The notes under the pieces were generated by a model. The model did no database searches. It worked only from the letters and a program-made list of their open reading frames with translations, and was not told where the DNA came from. From NCBI RefSeq assembly GCF_000759855.1, contig NZ_JNAI01000004.1:1-64000 (forward strand): a stretch of 64,000 bases of DNA, written 5' to 3'. Made by a program: the position numbers and the translations under genes. Positions 38,884 through 49,236 of the stretch are shown here, piece by piece (within the stretch, counting starts at the first letter, position 1; every line of letters starts with the position of its first letter). The DNA is from Prochlorococcus marinus str. MIT 9107 (GTDB lineage Bacteria > Cyanobacteriota > Cyanobacteriia > PCC-6307 > Cyanobiaceae).

Positions 38884-40083
38884 CTAATCAACTTGAACTC
38901 TAGGTAATCTATTTTTAAAAGAGCAAAGAATTTCCCACGGAATAGTATTAGATTCTCTGGCCCAATCAATAGGAGAAATTGTTTTGTCTCCATCAGATCC
39001 TAGTAAAACCATAGTACTTCCAATTTTAATTTCATTTGATCCTGTTATGTCCACCATCATTTGATCCATAGTTATTGATCCAACTTGTGGGTAAAATTTA
39101 TTATTATGAATAACGTTCATCTTTCCTGAAAGATTTCTTGGTACTCCATCTGCATAACCAATACTTAATACAGCCAACTTAGTTTTTCTACTACTTACAA
39201 ATTTGCCTCCATAACTTACGCCTACACCTTTATCAATAATTCTTATAAAAGCTACTTTGACCTTCAAAAATAAAGCTGGTTTAAGCGATAAATTTTTATC
39301 TATTTTTAGAAGAGGACTATATCCATACATAGATAGCCCAACACGTACCATTTGATGATGAAAATCTTTATTGAGAAGCATGCCCGCGGAATTAGCCAAA
39401 TGAATCTTGATATTTTGATTTTTCTCAACGTTAATTTGCTTTAATAATTCCTGAAACTTCTTTTTTTGCAATTGCGCACTGCTTGAAGGATCTAATGCGT
39501 TCTGTTTATCTGCAGATGATAAATGACTATAAATTCCTTTTATAGAAATATTTTCAAAAGATTTTATTTTTTCAAATTGCTGAACAAATTTATTACATTC
39601 AAATCCTAATCTTGACATTCCAGTATCAACTTTAAGATGTAAAGAAAATTTCGACCCAAATTGCTTTCCAATATTATTGCAAATTAAACAATCTCTTATA
39701 CTGCTGATAGTTGGCATAAGATCATTTTTAAAAGAGATTATTAAATCCCTTTTGGTATGCAAATTGCCTAGTATAAGAATTGGTATTTTAACTCCATAAG
39801 AACGAAGCTTAATCCCTTCTTTTAAAGTGGCAACTCCTAATTGCGAAGCTCCACCTTTGATAGCATATTTAGATACTACTTTTGCATCATGTCCATATCC
39901 ATCAGCTTTAACAACTGCCATAAATTGACAGCTTTTACTTAATTTCGATCTTAACTCCCTTACATTTGTTTCTAGTGCCTTTCCTCTAACTTCAATCCAT
40001 GCTCTTTGTTTTGGATCTATATCTTTTTCAGAAGTTGGATAGGTGTCAAAATTTAATTCCTGGTTTGTTTGCCGAATTTGCAT
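38884..40083 (-). CDS. alr: Alanine racemase
   Basis: PLP enzyme that makes D-alanine for peptidoglycan; 399 residues. The PLP lysine is in MAVVKADGYGHDA; LHLKVDTGMSRLGF and VGLSMYGYSPL are conserved barrel segments. The catalytic Tyr region is near GVGVSYGGKFVSSRKTKLAVLSIGYADGVPR, and GSITMDQMMVDITG is the C-terminal domain motif. Length is slightly above the usual ~370-380 because of an N-terminal extension of about 30 residues. Divergent from the HNH gene, 44 bases apart. Confidence 0.95.
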   Translation of the reverse strand: MQIRQTNQELNFDTYPTSEKDIDPKQRAWIEVRGKALETNVRELRSKLSKSCQFMAVVKADGYGHDAKVVSKYAIKGGASQLGVATLKEGIKLRSYGVKIPILILGNLHTKRDLIISFKNDLMPTISSIRDCLICNNIGKQFGSKFSLHLKVDTGMSRLGFECNKFVQQFEKIKSFENISIKGIYSHLSSADKQNALDPSSSAQLQKKKFQELLKQINVEKNQNIKIHLANSAGMLLNKDFHHQMVRVGLSMYGYSPLLKIDKNLSLKPALFLKVKVAFIRIIDKGVGVSYGGKFVSSRKTKLAVLSIGYADGVPRNLSGKMNVIHNNKFYPQVGSITMDQMMVDITGSNEIKIGSTMVLLGSDGDKTISPIDWARESNTIPWEILCSFKNRLPRVQVD

Positions 40084-40151
40084 TAACTTTGCACAATTAG
40101 ATGCGCTAATCGAAATATACAGTTAGCATGACATGTAAATTGTATTTTGGC

Positions 40152-40655
40152 ATGAGCCAGACTCTAGTATTAAATGCATCTTATGAACCTTTAAACATTA
40201 CTTCTTGGCGAAGAGCTGTAATCTTGATGATCAAAGGTAAAGCAGAAAGCTTAGAGGAAGATAAATCTTGCTCAATACATTGCGACAAAAAATTACCTAC
40301 AGTTATAAGACTTCGTTACTACGTAAAGATACCTTTCAGGGAAGTTTCTTTAACAAGGAAAAATATTCTTCTAAGAGATAATAATGCTTGCCAATACTGT
40401 AACTATAGAGGGAGTGATTTATCAATAGATCATGTTTTACCAAGAAGCCGAGGTGGAACAGATAATTGGGAAAATGTTACTACGGCATGTCTAAGATGTA
40501 ATGTACAAAAAGGTAACCGTACGCCAGAAGAGGCAAACATGCCTTTAAAACGAAAGCCATACCGTCCACTAAGTAATCTTAATTTTGAGGCTACAAGACA
40601 AATTGACTCTGGCAGGCATAAAGAATGGAGTAAATACGTAATAGGGGGGAAATAA
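40152..40655 (+). CDS. HNH endonuclease family protein
   Basis: A 167-residue protein from the ATG at 40152 (MSQTLVLNASYEPLNITSW). The frame extends eight codons upstream to an ATG at 40128, but the family normally starts at the chosen point. The HNH/zinc motif is clear: NNACQYCNYRG, then LSIDHVLPRSRGGTDNWENVTTACLRCN, with two CxxC pairs and the central DH. The type is widespread in cyanobacteria and actinobacteria as a single-copy chromosomal gene, not obviously mobile. Its DNA target is unknown. It is convergent with prfA. Confidence 0.88.
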   Translation: MSQTLVLNASYEPLNITSWRRAVILMIKGKAESLEEDKSCSIHCDKKLPTVIRLRYYVKIPFREVSLTRKNILLRDNNACQYCNYRGSDLSIDHVLPRSRGGTDNWENVTTACLRCNVQKGNRTPEEANMPLKRKPYRPLSNLNFEATRQIDSGRHKEWSKYVIGGK

Positions 40656-40667
40656 TAAAATAAATTC

Positions 40668-41762
40668 TTAATTTACTGGGTTATTAAAATCTTCCATCAT
40701 TCTCTTTTGTTCTTGAGCGATACACTCATCAATTACTTCATCCAATTGACCAGCAAGAATTGGTTCAAGAGAAAAATTAGAACACAATCTATGATCAGTT
40801 GTTCTGTTATCTTTAAAATTATAAGTTCTAATTTTTTCACTCCTATCGCCAGTTCCTACCTGTGAAAGCCTTTGTGATCTTTCTTTAGCATTTGCTTCTT
40901 TTAATTGAATTTCATATAGTTTGGCTCTTAAAATTTCCATTGCTCGTTCACGATTTTGCAATTGCGATCTTTCTTGAGTACAAAAGACTCTTATACCTGT
41001 TGGCTTATGAAGAAGATCAATAGCAGTCTCTACCTTATTAACATTTTGTCCCCCTGCCCCTCCTGATCTTGCTGTACCAACCTCTAAATCGGTTGGATCA
41101 ATCTTAACCTCAACAGGATCAGCTTCAGGCATTACAGCGACTGTAGCCGTAGAAGTGTGAACTCTACCTTGAGATTCAGTGGCTGGAACTCTTTGTACTC
41201 TATGTACACCAGCCTCGAACTTAAGTTGACTATATACTGAATCTCCCTTAACAGAGATCACTAACTCTTTGAATCCTCCCATATCAGACTCAGACGCACT
41301 AACAGGTTTTACTGACCATCCAACTTTTTGCCCATATCTTTCATACATTCTTGCTAAATCTCCTGCCCATATACATGCTTCATTACCTCCAGCACCTGCT
41401 CTGATTTCCAACATTACACTTCTCTCATCTCTTGGATCTTTTGGTAATAAAGCGATTGTGGTTTTTTGAATAAGTTCATTCTTACATTCCTCTAAGTTAG
41501 TTAACTCCTCATTTATTAAGGATTCCATCTCTTTATCATTTCTATTCTCTTTAAGTAGGTTTTTCGAATCTTCAATTTCCTTGTCAGTATCAAGCAACTT
41601 CTTAAAATCAACCACCAAAGGTTCCAATTTTGACCTTTCTCTTGCTATTGATTCTAATTTTTTAGGATCATTAGCTATATCAGGATCTGCAAGCTGTATC
41701 TCCAAACTTTCAAAACTTTCTGAAGCAGCTTTCAACCTTGCAATTAGTGTTGAGTATTCCAA
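40668..41762 (-). CDS. prfA: Peptide chain release factor 1
   Basis: Reads UAA and UAG and triggers peptide release; 364 residues. The stop-codon motif PAT is in [17 protein letters not shown]; the catalytic GGQ is in [16 protein letters not shown]. The [15 protein letters not shown] segment is conserved domain 3. Last gene of the long ribosomal run, 28 bases after rpmE, so it may be co-transcribed with ribosomal protein genes. Confidence 0.97.
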   Translation of the reverse strand: MEYSTLIARLKAASESFESLEIQLADPDIANDPKKLESIARERSKLEPLVVDFKKLLDTDKEIEDSKNLLKENRNDKEMESLINEELTNLEECKNELIQKTTIALLPKDPRDERSVMLEIRAGAGGNEACIWAGDLARMYERYGQKVGWSVKPVSASESDMGGFKELVISVKGDSVYSQLKFEAGVHRVQRVPATESQGRVHTSTATVAVMPEADPVEVKIDPTDLEVGTARSGGAGGQNVNKVETAIDLLHKPTGIRVFCTQERSQLQNRERAMEILRAKLYEIQLKEANAKERSQRLSQVGTGDRSEKIRTYNFKDNRTTDHRLCSNFSLEPILAGQLDEVIDECIAQEQKRMMEDFNNPVN

Positions 41763-41790
41763 TTAAAATAGAGATTAATTTTTGAAAATT

Positions 41791-42051
41791 CTATTTATTA
41801 GAATCGTTTTCTTCTTTTTGATCTTTTGATGTAGCTGAATTTGCTGAACCCATTCCATATTTTTTCATAAACCTATCAACTCTTCCTTCTGTATCAAGAA
41901 TTTTTTGAGTTCCAGTGAAGAAAGGATGATTACCACTCCATACATCAACATGTAGTTCAGGCTGAGTTGAGCCTGTCGTCATTACAACTTCACCATTACA
42001 AATAACTTTTGCATCTGGATACCATTTTGGGTGGATTTCTGATTTTGGCAT
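41791..42051 (-). CDS. rpmE: 50S ribosomal protein L31, zinc-free type
   Basis: An 86-residue protein starting MPKSEIHPKWYPDAKVICNG. The frame extends 20 codons upstream to 42111, but that would overlap rpsI; the ATG at 42051 has AAAGGA upstream and matches the family. The zinc Cys positions of the C+ form are lost: HVDVWSGNHPFFTG replaces the usual C-x-x-C-H-P-F, and only one Cys remains. The C-terminal tail (about 20 residues, acidic and Ser/Asn-rich) is longer than in many homologues. Confidence 0.95.
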   Translation of the reverse strand: MPKSEIHPKWYPDAKVICNGEVVMTTGSTQPELHVDVWSGNHPFFTGTQKILDTEGRVDRFMKKYGMGSANSATSKDQKEENDSNK

Positions 42052-42064
42052 AATTAAATTTCCT

Positions 42065-42475
42065 TTAGCGTTTAGAGAATTGTGGAGCTTTTCTTGCTTT
42101 TTTAAGACCATATTTTCTTCTTTCCTTAGCTCTAGGATCTCTACTTAGATGACCTTCAGTTTTTAGGGGTTTCCGGTTGTCGGGAGACAATTCGCAAAGT
42201 GCCCTGGCGGCACCTTGCTTAATAGCATCTGCCTGGCCTGTCAATCCACCACCAAAAACATTAACAAAAATATCATAAGAATTTTCTAGACCTAACGTTT
42301 GCAAAGGAGCTTTTACAGAATTCAAGTGAAGCGGATTAAAGTTTAAATAATCATCTCCTGCACGACCATTAATTTTAATTTGTCCAGTTCCTGGGATCAA
42401 ACGAACTCTAGCAACTGAAGTTTTTCTTCTTCCAGTTCCCCAATAAACAGCTTTGTTTTTTATTTGACTATTCAT
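42065..42475 (-). CDS. rpsI: 30S ribosomal protein S9
   Basis: A 136-residue protein of the 30S head whose C-terminal tail contacts P-site t[18 protein letters not shown] at the start and [20 protein letters not shown] at the end, including the terminal KR, are the family marks. It follows rplM by nine bases, the conserved rplM-rpsI pair. Confidence 0.98.
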   Translation of the reverse strand: MNSQIKNKAVYWGTGRRKTSVARVRLIPGTGQIKINGRAGDDYLNFNPLHLNSVKAPLQTLGLENSYDIFVNVFGGGLTGQADAIKQGAARALCELSPDNRKPLKTEGHLSRDPRAKERRKYGLKKARKAPQFSKR

Positions 42476-42484
42476 ATTAATGAG

Positions 42485-42916
42485 TTAACTATTTAATAAT
42501 ACAGGATTCTGGGCAGCATGAGGATGATCAGCACCTTTATAAACCTTTAGTTTTTTAAATTGCTGTCTTCCTAAAGAATTATGTGGAAGCATGCCCTTAA
42601 CAGCTTGCTCTATAATTCTTTCAGGAATTCTTGCTTGAAGAGACTCAAATTTTTCAATTTTCATTCCTCCTGGTCTACCAGAATGTCTCCTATATAACTT
42701 TTGTGATGATTTTTTACCTGTAACTTCAATCTTTTCGGCATTGACAACAATGACAAAGTCACCTGTATCTAAATGAGGAGTAAATGTTGGTTTATTTTTT
42801 CCTCTTAAAACAGTTGCGATTTCTGTGGCAAGTCTTCCAAGTGTCTTATCCTTTGCGTCAACTAAAAACCAATCTCTTTCAATGGTTTCTATAGACGGAG
42901 TAATTGTTTTATTCAT
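42485..42916 (-). CDS. rplM: 50S ribosomal protein L13
   Basis: A 143-residue early-assembling 23S-binding protein. [34 protein letters not shown] and [18 protein letters not shown] are canonical; the [22 protein letters not shown] segment closes the fold. A 115-base gap separates it from truA, so a secondary promoter could lie there. Confidence 0.98.
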   Translation of the reverse strand: MNKTITPSIETIERDWFLVDAKDKTLGRLATEIATVLRGKNKPTFTPHLDTGDFVIVVNAEKIEVTGKKSSQKLYRRHSGRPGGMKIEKFESLQARIPERIIEQAVKGMLPHNSLGRQQFKKLKVYKGADHPHAAQNPVLLNS

Positions 42917-43031
42917 TTACCAAGTTTATGCAAATAAATTTAAATTAAGTCTTAAATTCTACCTTATTGAAGGAGTTTTAAACAATAATTTTGGATAATT
43001 TACACAAATAAATTGCTAAAACCAAATTCAG

Positions 43032-43838
43032 TTAAGAAAAACCCTTAATCAAGAATACTGGAAAAAAATCTTTTTTATTGATCTTTTTAAAAACATTTTC
43101 GGCATAAACGGCATTTACAAAACATAATCCCTTAGCTGGTGCAGATTCTTTAACATCATTTTTCTTTTTATTTACCCATCTATCTGTAAAAATTTCTGGC
43201 GATATTTTTTTTTCTCCAACTAACACTAGTTGACCAACAATTAAACGGACCATTCCATAGAGAAATCCAGTAGCTTTAATATCAACCAATATCAAATCCT
43301 CTACTCTTTTAATATCTATATTTTTTATCTTTGTAATAGAAGTTGTCCTGTTGCTACCACTTTTCTGAAAAGCAAAAAAATCGTGTTCTCCTTCCATACT
43401 CTTTGATGCATTTAACATTAAAACTTCATCTAGTACTTTTTGATACCGATGCCATGACCAATTGTTTATGAACAAATTAGGAAATTTACTGTTATTAATG
43501 ACATATCGATAATGTCTATACATTGCTGAATAGCATGCATGCCAACTATCTTCAATCTCAACCGATTCCAAGATTCTAATTGTAGAGGGTAAAAGACTAT
43601 TTAGTAAGCTTGAATAACGATTACCTGGGATAATGCAATCAATATCAAAGTGTACTACTTGACCTGATGCATGAACCCCTGCATCGGTTCTACCTGCAGC
43701 AAAAGTCTTCACTACCTGACATGTAACTTTAAAAAGAGCTTTTTCTATAATTTGCTGAACTGTAGTTGCATTTTTTTGCCTTTGCCAGCCTGAATAGTTA
43801 GATCCATCATATTGAACTAGTAAAGCTACCCTTTTCAA
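43032..43838 (-). CDS. truA: tRNA pseudouridine synthase A
   Basis: Makes pseudouridine 38-40 in the anticodon arm of many tRNAs; 268 residues. The catalytic Asp is in FAAGRTDAGVHASGQVVHF. VQYDGSNYSGWQRQKNATTVQ at the start and TGFLYGMVRLIVGQLVLVG near the end are conserved. The start codon is TTG at 43838. Located between rplQ and rplM, a usual position in bacteria. Confidence 0.95.
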   Translation of the reverse strand: MKRVALLVQYDGSNYSGWQRQKNATTVQQIIEKALFKVTCQVVKTFAAGRTDAGVHASGQVVHFDIDCIIPGNRYSSLLNSLLPSTIRILESVEIEDSWHACYSAMYRHYRYVINNSKFPNLFINNWSWHRYQKVLDEVLMLNASKSMEGEHDFFAFQKSGSNRTTSITKIKNIDIKRVEDLILVDIKATGFLYGMVRLIVGQLVLVGEKKISPEIFTDRWVNKKKNDVKESAPAKGLCFVNAVYAENVFKKINKKDFFPVFLIKGFS

Positions 43839-43872
43839 AAATTAAATTTATAAAAAACTTTAATTAACTAAC

Positions 43873-44223
43873 TTAAACAAGCTCGATTATAGCCATTTGA
43901 GCGTTATCACCTTTTCTAGATACGGTTCTAACTATTCGAGTATAACCACCTTTTCTATCTCCATATCTTTCTTTTGCTTTTTCAAATAATGAATGAACTA
44001 ATTTCTTATCATAAATATATCCAATAGCCCTTCTCCTAGAAGCCAAGCTACCATCTTTAGCAAGAGAAATCATTCTTTCTGCTTGATTTCTTAAAGCTTT
44101 TGCTCTAGCTTTTGTTGTTGTTACTCTACCTTCCCTAATTAATTGTGTAGTCAAACCTCTTAAAAGTGCTTTCCTCTGGTCAGCAGGTTTACTTAATAAT
44201 GGAATTCTAAGTTGGTGTCTCAT
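43873..44223 (-). CDS. rplQ: 50S ribosomal protein L17
   Basis: A 116-residue protein beside the exit tunnel. [20 protein letters not shown] starts the protein, [18 protein letters not shown] follows, and [25 protein letters not shown] ends it. Directly downstream of rpoA (15 bases), as in the alpha operon of most bacteria. Confidence 0.98.
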   Translation of the reverse strand: MRHQLRIPLLSKPADQRKALLRGLTTQLIREGRVTTTKARAKALRNQAERMISLAKDGSLASRRRAIGYIYDKKLVHSLFEKAKERYGDRKGGYTRIVRTVSRKGDNAQMAIIELV

Positions 44224-44238
44224 GATCTTTAAAAATTG

Positions 44239-45177
44239 TTAAACGGAGGTTCTACTTTGAGGGATAGAAATTCCTATGCGCTCAAGAGCTTCAATAACCT
44301 CATCTGCAGATTTAGAGCCAAAGTTCTTAATTTCTAGAAGATCTTCATAGCTAAAACCCATTAAATCTGAAACTGAGTTAACTTGAGCTCTTTTTAAACA
44401 ATTATATGCTCTAACGGACAAGTTTAGTTCCTCAAGAGGAATTTGAGCTTCAGGAGATGGTTCAGGTTCTTCAGGGATCTCCTCCACCATTGTAACAGTG
44501 GCAAGAGGTTGAAAGAGTTCTATTAACTGGTTTGCAGCTTCGGCAATAGCATCATCAGGACTAGTTGAACCATCTGTTACTACTTCCATTTTTAGTCTTT
44601 CTCTGCCGGTTCCGCCTTCTGCTACAGCAGTTTCATCAATCGTAAAATTAACTCTTTTCACTGGCATAAATACAGCATCTATTTGAAGTAAATCAATAGC
44701 AGTTGTCTCTTCATCTCTACGATCGACGGGTCTATATCCCACGCCTCTTTCAACATGAATTTCTAACTCTAAATTATGACCTTCCTGAATAGTTGCAATC
44801 GGTTTTTCGCCATCAACTATTTCAACTTGAGATGAGAATTGAATATCATTCGCCTTCACCTCCATTGGACCACTTGCTACTAACCTACCTATTTCAAGTT
44901 CTGGGTTAGAACTATTAATTGATAACTGCTTACAATTGAGAAGAATATCTAAAACGTCTTCCCTAACTCCAGGAATTGTTGCATATTCATGGTTAATTCC
45001 TGCTATTCTTACTGCAGTAACTGCACTTCCTTCAAGCCCTCCCATAAGGACTCTTCTAAGCGAATTACCTAAAGTTGTAGCTTGTCCCCTCTCTAAAGGG
45101 CCAATTAAAAAAGTTCCTGTTTGGGAGCGATCATCTGATACTTGATGGTCGATTCTGTCAATCTGGTATTGCAACAC
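44239..45177 (-). CDS. rpoA: RNA polymerase alpha subunit
   Basis: A 312-residue polymerase assembly subunit. The N-terminal domain has [18 protein letters not shown] and [18 protein letters not shown]; the C-terminal domain, about residues 245-300, has [20 protein letters not shown] and [10 protein letters not shown], which contacts upstream promoter DNA and activators. The start is GTG at 45177, with pyrimidine-rich sequence and no Shine-Dalgarno before it. A C9A8 homopolymer tract sits about 20 bases upstream. Fourth gene of the alpha operon. Confidence 0.98.
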   Translation of the reverse strand: MLQYQIDRIDHQVSDDRSQTGTFLIGPLERGQATTLGNSLRRVLMGGLEGSAVTAVRIAGINHEYATIPGVREDVLDILLNCKQLSINSSNPELEIGRLVASGPMEVKANDIQFSSQVEIVDGEKPIATIQEGHNLELEIHVERGVGYRPVDRRDEETTAIDLLQIDAVFMPVKRVNFTIDETAVAEGGTGRERLKMEVVTDGSTSPDDAIAEAANQLIELFQPLATVTMVEEIPEEPEPSPEAQIPLEELNLSVRAYNCLKRAQVNSVSDLMGFSYEDLLEIKNFGSKSADEVIEALERIGISIPQSRTSV

Positions 45178-45197
45178 GGAAGAAAATAAGGTTAAAG

Positions 45198-45214
45198 TTT
45201 TTTTTGGGGGGGGG
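45198..45214. repeat. T8-G9 homopolymer tract in rpsK-rpoA gap
   Basis: Eight Ts (45198-45205) followed by nine Gs (45206-45214) on the plus strand; on the coding strand this is C9A8 in the 56-base gap before rpoA. Long G/C runs are rare in such AT-rich DNA, and such tracts slip easily. Confidence 0.9.
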
Positions 45215-45229
45215 TTGGTGAATGGTTTT

Positions 45230-45257
45230 AGACCTAAACGCGTCTTCGTTTAGGTCT
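45230..45257 (-). promoter_or_regulatory. Hairpin spanning the rpsK stop codon
   Basis: Perfect 11-bp stem AGACCTAAACG/CGTTTAGGTCT with a six-base loop. It contains the last codons and the TAG of rpsK (45234-45236). No T-run follows on the coding strand; instead A, C and mixed bases lead to the C9 tract. It could be an attenuator, RNA processing site or 3' stability element inside the operon. Confidence 0.6.
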
Positions 45258-45626
45258 TCTACATCCATTATGAGGTAATGGAGTTACATCTCTTATTAGA
45301 GTTATTTCTAAACCGGCCACTTGTAAAGCTCTTATGGCCGTTTCCCTACCTGAGCCAGGTCCTCTAACTAATACTTCTATTTGTCTCATGCCTTGGTCAA
45401 GTGCTCTTCTAGCTGCAGCTTCAGCTGCTGTTTGAGCCGCAAATGGAGTACCTTTCCGAGCGCCTTTAAATCCACTAGCTCCTGCAGAAGACCAAGAAAT
45501 TACGTGTCCAGAAGTATCACTAATTGAGACGATAGTGTTATTAAATGTGCTTTGAATATGCACAACGCCATTAGGTACATTGCGCTTGGATTTCTTTGAA
45601 CCGGTTTTTTTTACTGTTGCTGCCAT
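45234..45626 (-). CDS. rpsK: 30S ribosomal protein S11
   Basis: A 130-residue platform protein. [40 protein letters not shown] contains the classic S11 core (GFKG), and the C-terminus ends [15 protein letters not shown], as in all S11. Its last codons form one arm of a strong hairpin. Located between rpsM and rpoA. Confidence 0.98.
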   Translation of the reverse strand: MAATVKKTGSKKSKRNVPNGVVHIQSTFNNTIVSISDTSGHVISWSSAGASGFKGARKGTPFAAQTAAEAAARRALDQGMRQIEVLVRGPGSGRETAIRALQVAGLEITLIRDVTPLPHNGCRRPKRRRV

Positions 45627-45670
45627 AATGTTTTAGTTTAATACTAGAATTTGTGAATAGATTTAGTTAA

Positions 45671-46036
45671 TTATTTTTTTCTTCCAGCAACTGTTTTTCT
45701 TGAACCCCGTCTTGTTCTTGCATTGGTTCTAGTTCTTTGGCCTCTTACTGGAAGACTCATTCTATGCCTTCTTCCTCTAACGCATCCTATATCTTGTAAA
45801 CGTTTTAAGGCCATTCCTTCTTTTCTTCTCAAATCACCTTCTAAAGTAAATTCCTCCGTAGCGCCTCTAAGTTTTTGCACATCAGAATCTGAAAGATCTT
45901 TGACACGAATATCTGGGTTTACGCCTGTATTAGCAAGAATTAGCTGTGATCTTGTTAAACCAATTCCATAGACGTATGTAAGTGCAATTTCAACTCGCTT
46001 TTCGCGAGGTATGTCAATTCCTGCAATCCTGGCCAC
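45671..46036 (-). CDS. rpsM: 30S ribosomal protein S13
   Basis: A 121-residue head protein contacting the P-site t[24 protein letters not shown] begins it, and [19 protein letters not shown] and [19 protein letters not shown] end it. The start codon is GTG at 46036. It lies 40 bases after rpmJ and 44 before rpsK. Confidence 0.98.
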   Translation of the reverse strand: MARIAGIDIPREKRVEIALTYVYGIGLTRSQLILANTGVNPDIRVKDLSDSDVQKLRGATEEFTLEGDLRRKEGMALKRLQDIGCVRGRRHRMSLPVRGQRTRTNARTRRGSRKTVAGRKK

Positions 46037-46076
46037 GTGTTTTTAGTAAATAAAAGTTTGAATAAAGGGTTTAAAT

Positions 46077-46193
46077 TTAACCCTGACGCTGTTTATTGCG
46101 AGGTCTTTTCTTGTTTATAACATAGATTTTACCTCTTCTCCTCACGATCTGATCGTCAGGACTAATTTTTTTGACTGAAGATCTGACCTTCAT
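46077..46193 (-). CDS. rpmJ: 50S ribosomal protein L36, zinc-free type
   Basis: A 38-residue protein, below usual ORF size cut-offs. It begins [17 protein letters not shown] and ends in [11 protein letters not shown], with RRRGKIYVI between. Standard L36 has four zinc-binding residues (C-x-x-C ... C ... H); here the Cys positions are Ser/Asp/Asn/Lys, so zinc cannot be bound as usual. It is in the normal place between adk and rpsM. Confidence 0.96.
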   Translation of the reverse strand: MKVRSSVKKISPDDQIVRRRGKIYVINKKRPRNKQRQG

Positions 46194-46237
46194 GGGGTTT
46201 TACAAATAAAACGTTAATACTATATTCTACATCATCG

Positions 46238-46786
46238 TCAAGCCATTTTTTGTTTGATATCAGAGGAAATAGTTTTTAAATCTCTATCAGCATCAATATA
46301 TTCTAATAATGAAAGATCTTTGAAATATTTAATCAATGGTTCTGTAGTTTTCTTGTAAATGTCAACTCTTGTTCTAATCGTCTCTTCAGTATCATCTTTT
46401 CTCCCTCTTAAAAGTAAACGCTTAATTAAAACTTCTTCTGGAATATCTAAGTAAAAAACTAATTCTAAGGGTTGATTTATTTCAATCAATACCTCGTTCA
46501 ATGAATTTGCTTGAGATAAATTTCTTGGATAGCCATCTAGAATCCAACCTTTATTATCCTTATCTAAATTTTGCTTTACTATTTTTAAGACAAGTTCGTC
46601 ACTTACAAGTTCCCCACGGTTAATAATATCCTTTACCTGTCTACCTAGAGTAGAATTCATTTCAATTTCTTTTCTTAATAATTCCCCTGTAGAAAGATGC
46701 AAATAAGAATTGGTTTGACTTAATAATGCAGCCTGAGTCCCTTTCCCTGCTCCAGGTGGTCCTAAAAATAGTAAATGTTTTTTCAT
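46238..46786 (-). CDS. adk: Adenylate kinase (short form)
   Basis: Interconverts ATP, AMP and ADP; 182 residues. The P-loop is [26 protein letters not shown] and [14 protein letters not shown] bind AMP; the LID is a short loop ([18 protein letters not shown]) without the zinc or beta-sheet LID domain of long forms. Its ATG overlaps the secY stop by one base, implying translational coupling, as in many bacteria. Confidence 0.97.
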   Translation of the reverse strand: MKKHLLFLGPPGAGKGTQAALLSQTNSYLHLSTGELLRKEIEMNSTLGRQVKDIINRGELVSDELVLKIVKQNLDKDNKGWILDGYPRNLSQANSLNEVLIEINQPLELVFYLDIPEEVLIKRLLLRGRKDDTEETIRTRVDIYKKTTEPLIKYFKDLSLLEYIDADRDLKTISSDIKQKMA

Positions 46787-48105
46787 TAATTGTTTATTAG
46801 TCCCTCATACCTCTGAGAAATAACATAAGTTTGAATTTGCTTAGCCGTATCAATAGCCACTCCCACAAGAATAAGCAATGAAGTTGCTCCTAAACCTTGG
46901 AAAGTCTGGACATTCGTAGCTCTTTCAACTGCAGCTGGAATTATAGCTACTGATCCCAGAAATAATCCTCCTAATAATGTCAACCTATTTTGTATCCCTG
47001 ATAAGTAGTTTGCTGTATTAGTTCCAGGTCTAACTCCTGGGATAGCTACTCCTCCTTTCTTTAAATTTGAAGCCACATCAACTGGATTAATTGTTAGAGA
47101 TGCGTAAAAATAAGAAAATCCTAAAATCAAGGAGAAAAATGTAAGAGCATATGGCCATGGATTTGACGATCCGGGATTTAAACTACTCGCTAATTTGATT
47201 AAGACTGGATTCCCTGTGACATTTGCAATAGTTATAGGTAGAAAAATTAAAGCAGATGCAAAAATGATGGGCATTACTCCTCCAGCATTTAATTTTAAAG
47301 GCAAATAACTTTGCCTTGTAGGGAGTAAAGTGGTATTTCCTATTTGCCTTTTTGCACTAACGATAGGAATACGTCTAGCTCCCTCCTGAACAAAAATTAT
47401 CCCAACAATTGTCAGTAAAAATACACCCAGTAAAACAACTATCCCTAAAACATCTCCTCGATCACCAGTTTGAGCTTTTTCGATGGTTGAACTTAGAGCC
47501 TTTGGTAAAGTTGAGACAATATTCAAAAAAATTACCAATGAAGCTCCTTGCCCTATTCCTTTCTCTGTAATAATTTCACTAAACCACATAACTAACATTG
47601 AGCCAGTAACAAGAGCTAAAGAGGTTTGCAAAACAAATGTAGTTTCACTTATCCCTTGAATTGCGTATTGTCTTAGAATTAAAGAAAAAATAATACTCTG
47701 TAAAAAACCCCATCCCAAGGCAACATATCTGGTTATTTGAGCAATTTTTCTTCTACCCGCTTCTCCTTCATTTTTTTGTAAATCTTCAAGGACAGGCAAT
47801 GAAGCTGTTAGCAGCTGAATAATAATTGATGCGTTGATAAAAGGAAGTATGCCTAATGCAAATATTCCTAGTGTTGAAATTCCTCCACCAGTAAAAATAT
47901 CTAAAAAACCTATTAATTGGCCTCCTTGATCTATAAAACTTTTAAAAGCAACCCTATCAATACCGGGCATGGGAATATAGATACCAAGTCTTACTAAAAG
48001 AAGCAAACCTAAAGTTGTTAAAACCCTACTCCTTAACTCTTTATTTAAAAATAATTGGGAGAGTATTTCAGAAGCGCTAGGATTTCTACTTTTGTTGACA
48101 AACAT
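46786..48105 (-). CDS. secY: Protein translocase subunit SecY
   Basis: The channel protein for secretion and thylakoid membrane insertion; 439 residues with ten membrane spans. [40 protein letters not shown] (plug region) and [15 protein letters not shown] are conserved. The C-terminal [29 protein letters not shown] is typical. It lies 28 bases after rplO and overlaps adk by one base. Confidence 0.98.
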   Translation of the reverse strand: MFVNKSRNPSASEILSQLFLNKELRSRVLTTLGLLLLVRLGIYIPMPGIDRVAFKSFIDQGGQLIGFLDIFTGGGISTLGIFALGILPFINASIIIQLLTASLPVLEDLQKNEGEAGRRKIAQITRYVALGWGFLQSIIFSLILRQYAIQGISETTFVLQTSLALVTGSMLVMWFSEIITEKGIGQGASLVIFLNIVSTLPKALSSTIEKAQTGDRGDVLGIVVLLGVFLLTIVGIIFVQEGARRIPIVSAKRQIGNTTLLPTRQSYLPLKLNAGGVMPIIFASALIFLPITIANVTGNPVLIKLASSLNPGSSNPWPYALTFFSLILGFSYFYASLTINPVDVASNLKKGGVAIPGVRPGTNTANYLSGIQNRLTLLGGLFLGSVAIIPAAVERATNVQTFQGLGATSLLILVGVAIDTAKQIQTYVISQRYEGLINN

Positions 48106-48133
48106 TTTGAAGCTTACCTAAATCTTAGTAAAT

Positions 48134-48592
48134 TTATTTATTATTTATAAGCTCACAGGATCCACCAGCGTCCTCAATTTTTTGTTTTGCAACTTTTGTG
48201 AATGCATGAGCTTGGACTATTAATTTGACTTTGACTTCTCCATGGCCAAGAATTTTTAAAGGAAATTTTGGCTTAAAGATCAATCCTCTCTTGACTAGTG
48301 AATCTAAGTTAACAGTATCGTTATCTTTGAAATCATTTAATTTATCTAGATTTATTATAGAAAAGTTTTTTTGATTAATTATTTCAAAGTGCTTTAATTT
48401 TGGAACTCTTCTGTACAAAGGCATTTGTCCACCTTCAAAACCTGGACGTGTGGGTCTTCCAGAACGTGACTTTTGTCCTCTCATTCCAAAACCACATGAA
48501 GCACCCTGACCGGCAGCAATACCTCTACCCTTTCTTAACTTTTTCTTTCTAGAGCCAGAGTTTGATTTAAGTGTATTTAATTTTGAAGTCAT
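48134..48592 (-). CDS. rplO: 50S ribosomal protein L15
   Basis: A 152-residue late-assembling 50S protein. [40 protein letters not shown] and [17 protein letters not shown] are the conserved glycine-rich N-terminus. The frame runs three codons further to a TTG at 48601 overlapping rpsE, but the ATG at 48592 (MTSKLNTLK) fits the family better. There is no L30 gene before it, as is normal in cyanobacteria. Confidence 0.96.
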   Translation of the reverse strand: MTSKLNTLKSNSGSRKKKLRKGRGIAAGQGASCGFGMRGQKSRSGRPTRPGFEGGQMPLYRRVPKLKHFEIINQKNFSIINLDKLNDFKDNDTVNLDSLVKRGLIFKPKFPLKILGHGEVKVKLIVQAHAFTKVAKQKIEDAGGSCELINNK

Positions 48593-48597
48593 AATTT

Positions 48598-49221
48598 TCA
48601 AGAATAAAGCTGTTCGAGTGAGATCCCTCTTTCCCTTGAGGCGGATTTATGTGTTCTTAATTGAGAAAGAGCCACCATAGCAGCTCTTGCATTATTTAAG
48701 GGTGTTTTACTACCCAATCTTTTTGCTAAGACATTTTTTATGCCCGCCAATTCTAGAACTGTTCTAATTGAACCACCAGCAATTACACCTGTTCCTGGAG
48801 CAGCTGGCCTAATTAGTACATTAGCAGCACCATCTCTACCTTTAGATAAAGTTGGTATTGAATTGTTTGGAGTTAAAGGAACCCTAACAAGATTCTTTTT
48901 GCCATCTGAGACTCCCTTTCTTACCGCACCAATAACATCTCCAGCTTTTCCAACTCCAACGCCAACCTGACCTTTCTCATTACCAACTACAACTATTGCT
49001 CTAAAACTCATTTTTTTTCCGCCTTTAACAGTTTTAGAAACGCGTCTTATTTGAACAACCCGTTCTTGCCAATCAGAATCTCTCTCTAGATTTTTTGAAT
49101 CACCCCTTCTATGTCTTTTGCGATCGTTATTACGATTATTCTTTTTTTGTTCGCCAGGGATGGCTCCAGGAATGTTATCAGTCTTGGTTTGAGTTTCTTG
49201 TTTTGTTGGAGTGTCAGTCAT
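48598..49221 (-). CDS. rpsE: 30S ribosomal protein S5
   Basis: A 207-residue decoding-fidelity protein. The first ~45 residues are a polar extension ([32 protein letters not shown]) longer than in E. coli (166 residues). [30 protein letters not shown] then starts the conserved core; [17 protein letters not shown] and [22 protein letters not shown] follow. It sits 15 bases after rplR. Confidence 0.97.
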   Translation of the reverse strand: MTDTPTKQETQTKTDNIPGAIPGEQKKNNRNNDRKRHRRGDSKNLERDSDWQERVVQIRRVSKTVKGGKKMSFRAIVVVGNEKGQVGVGVGKAGDVIGAVRKGVSDGKKNLVRVPLTPNNSIPTLSKGRDGAANVLIRPAAPGTGVIAGGSIRTVLELAGIKNVLAKRLGSKTPLNNARAAMVALSQLRTHKSASRERGISLEQLYS

Positions 49222-49236
49222 AGTAAAAATTAAAAG

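Noticed and set aside
42052-42111. Extended 106-residue start of rpmE
   Set aside because: It would overlap rpsI by 47 bases, has no ribosome site and does not match L31 N-termini.
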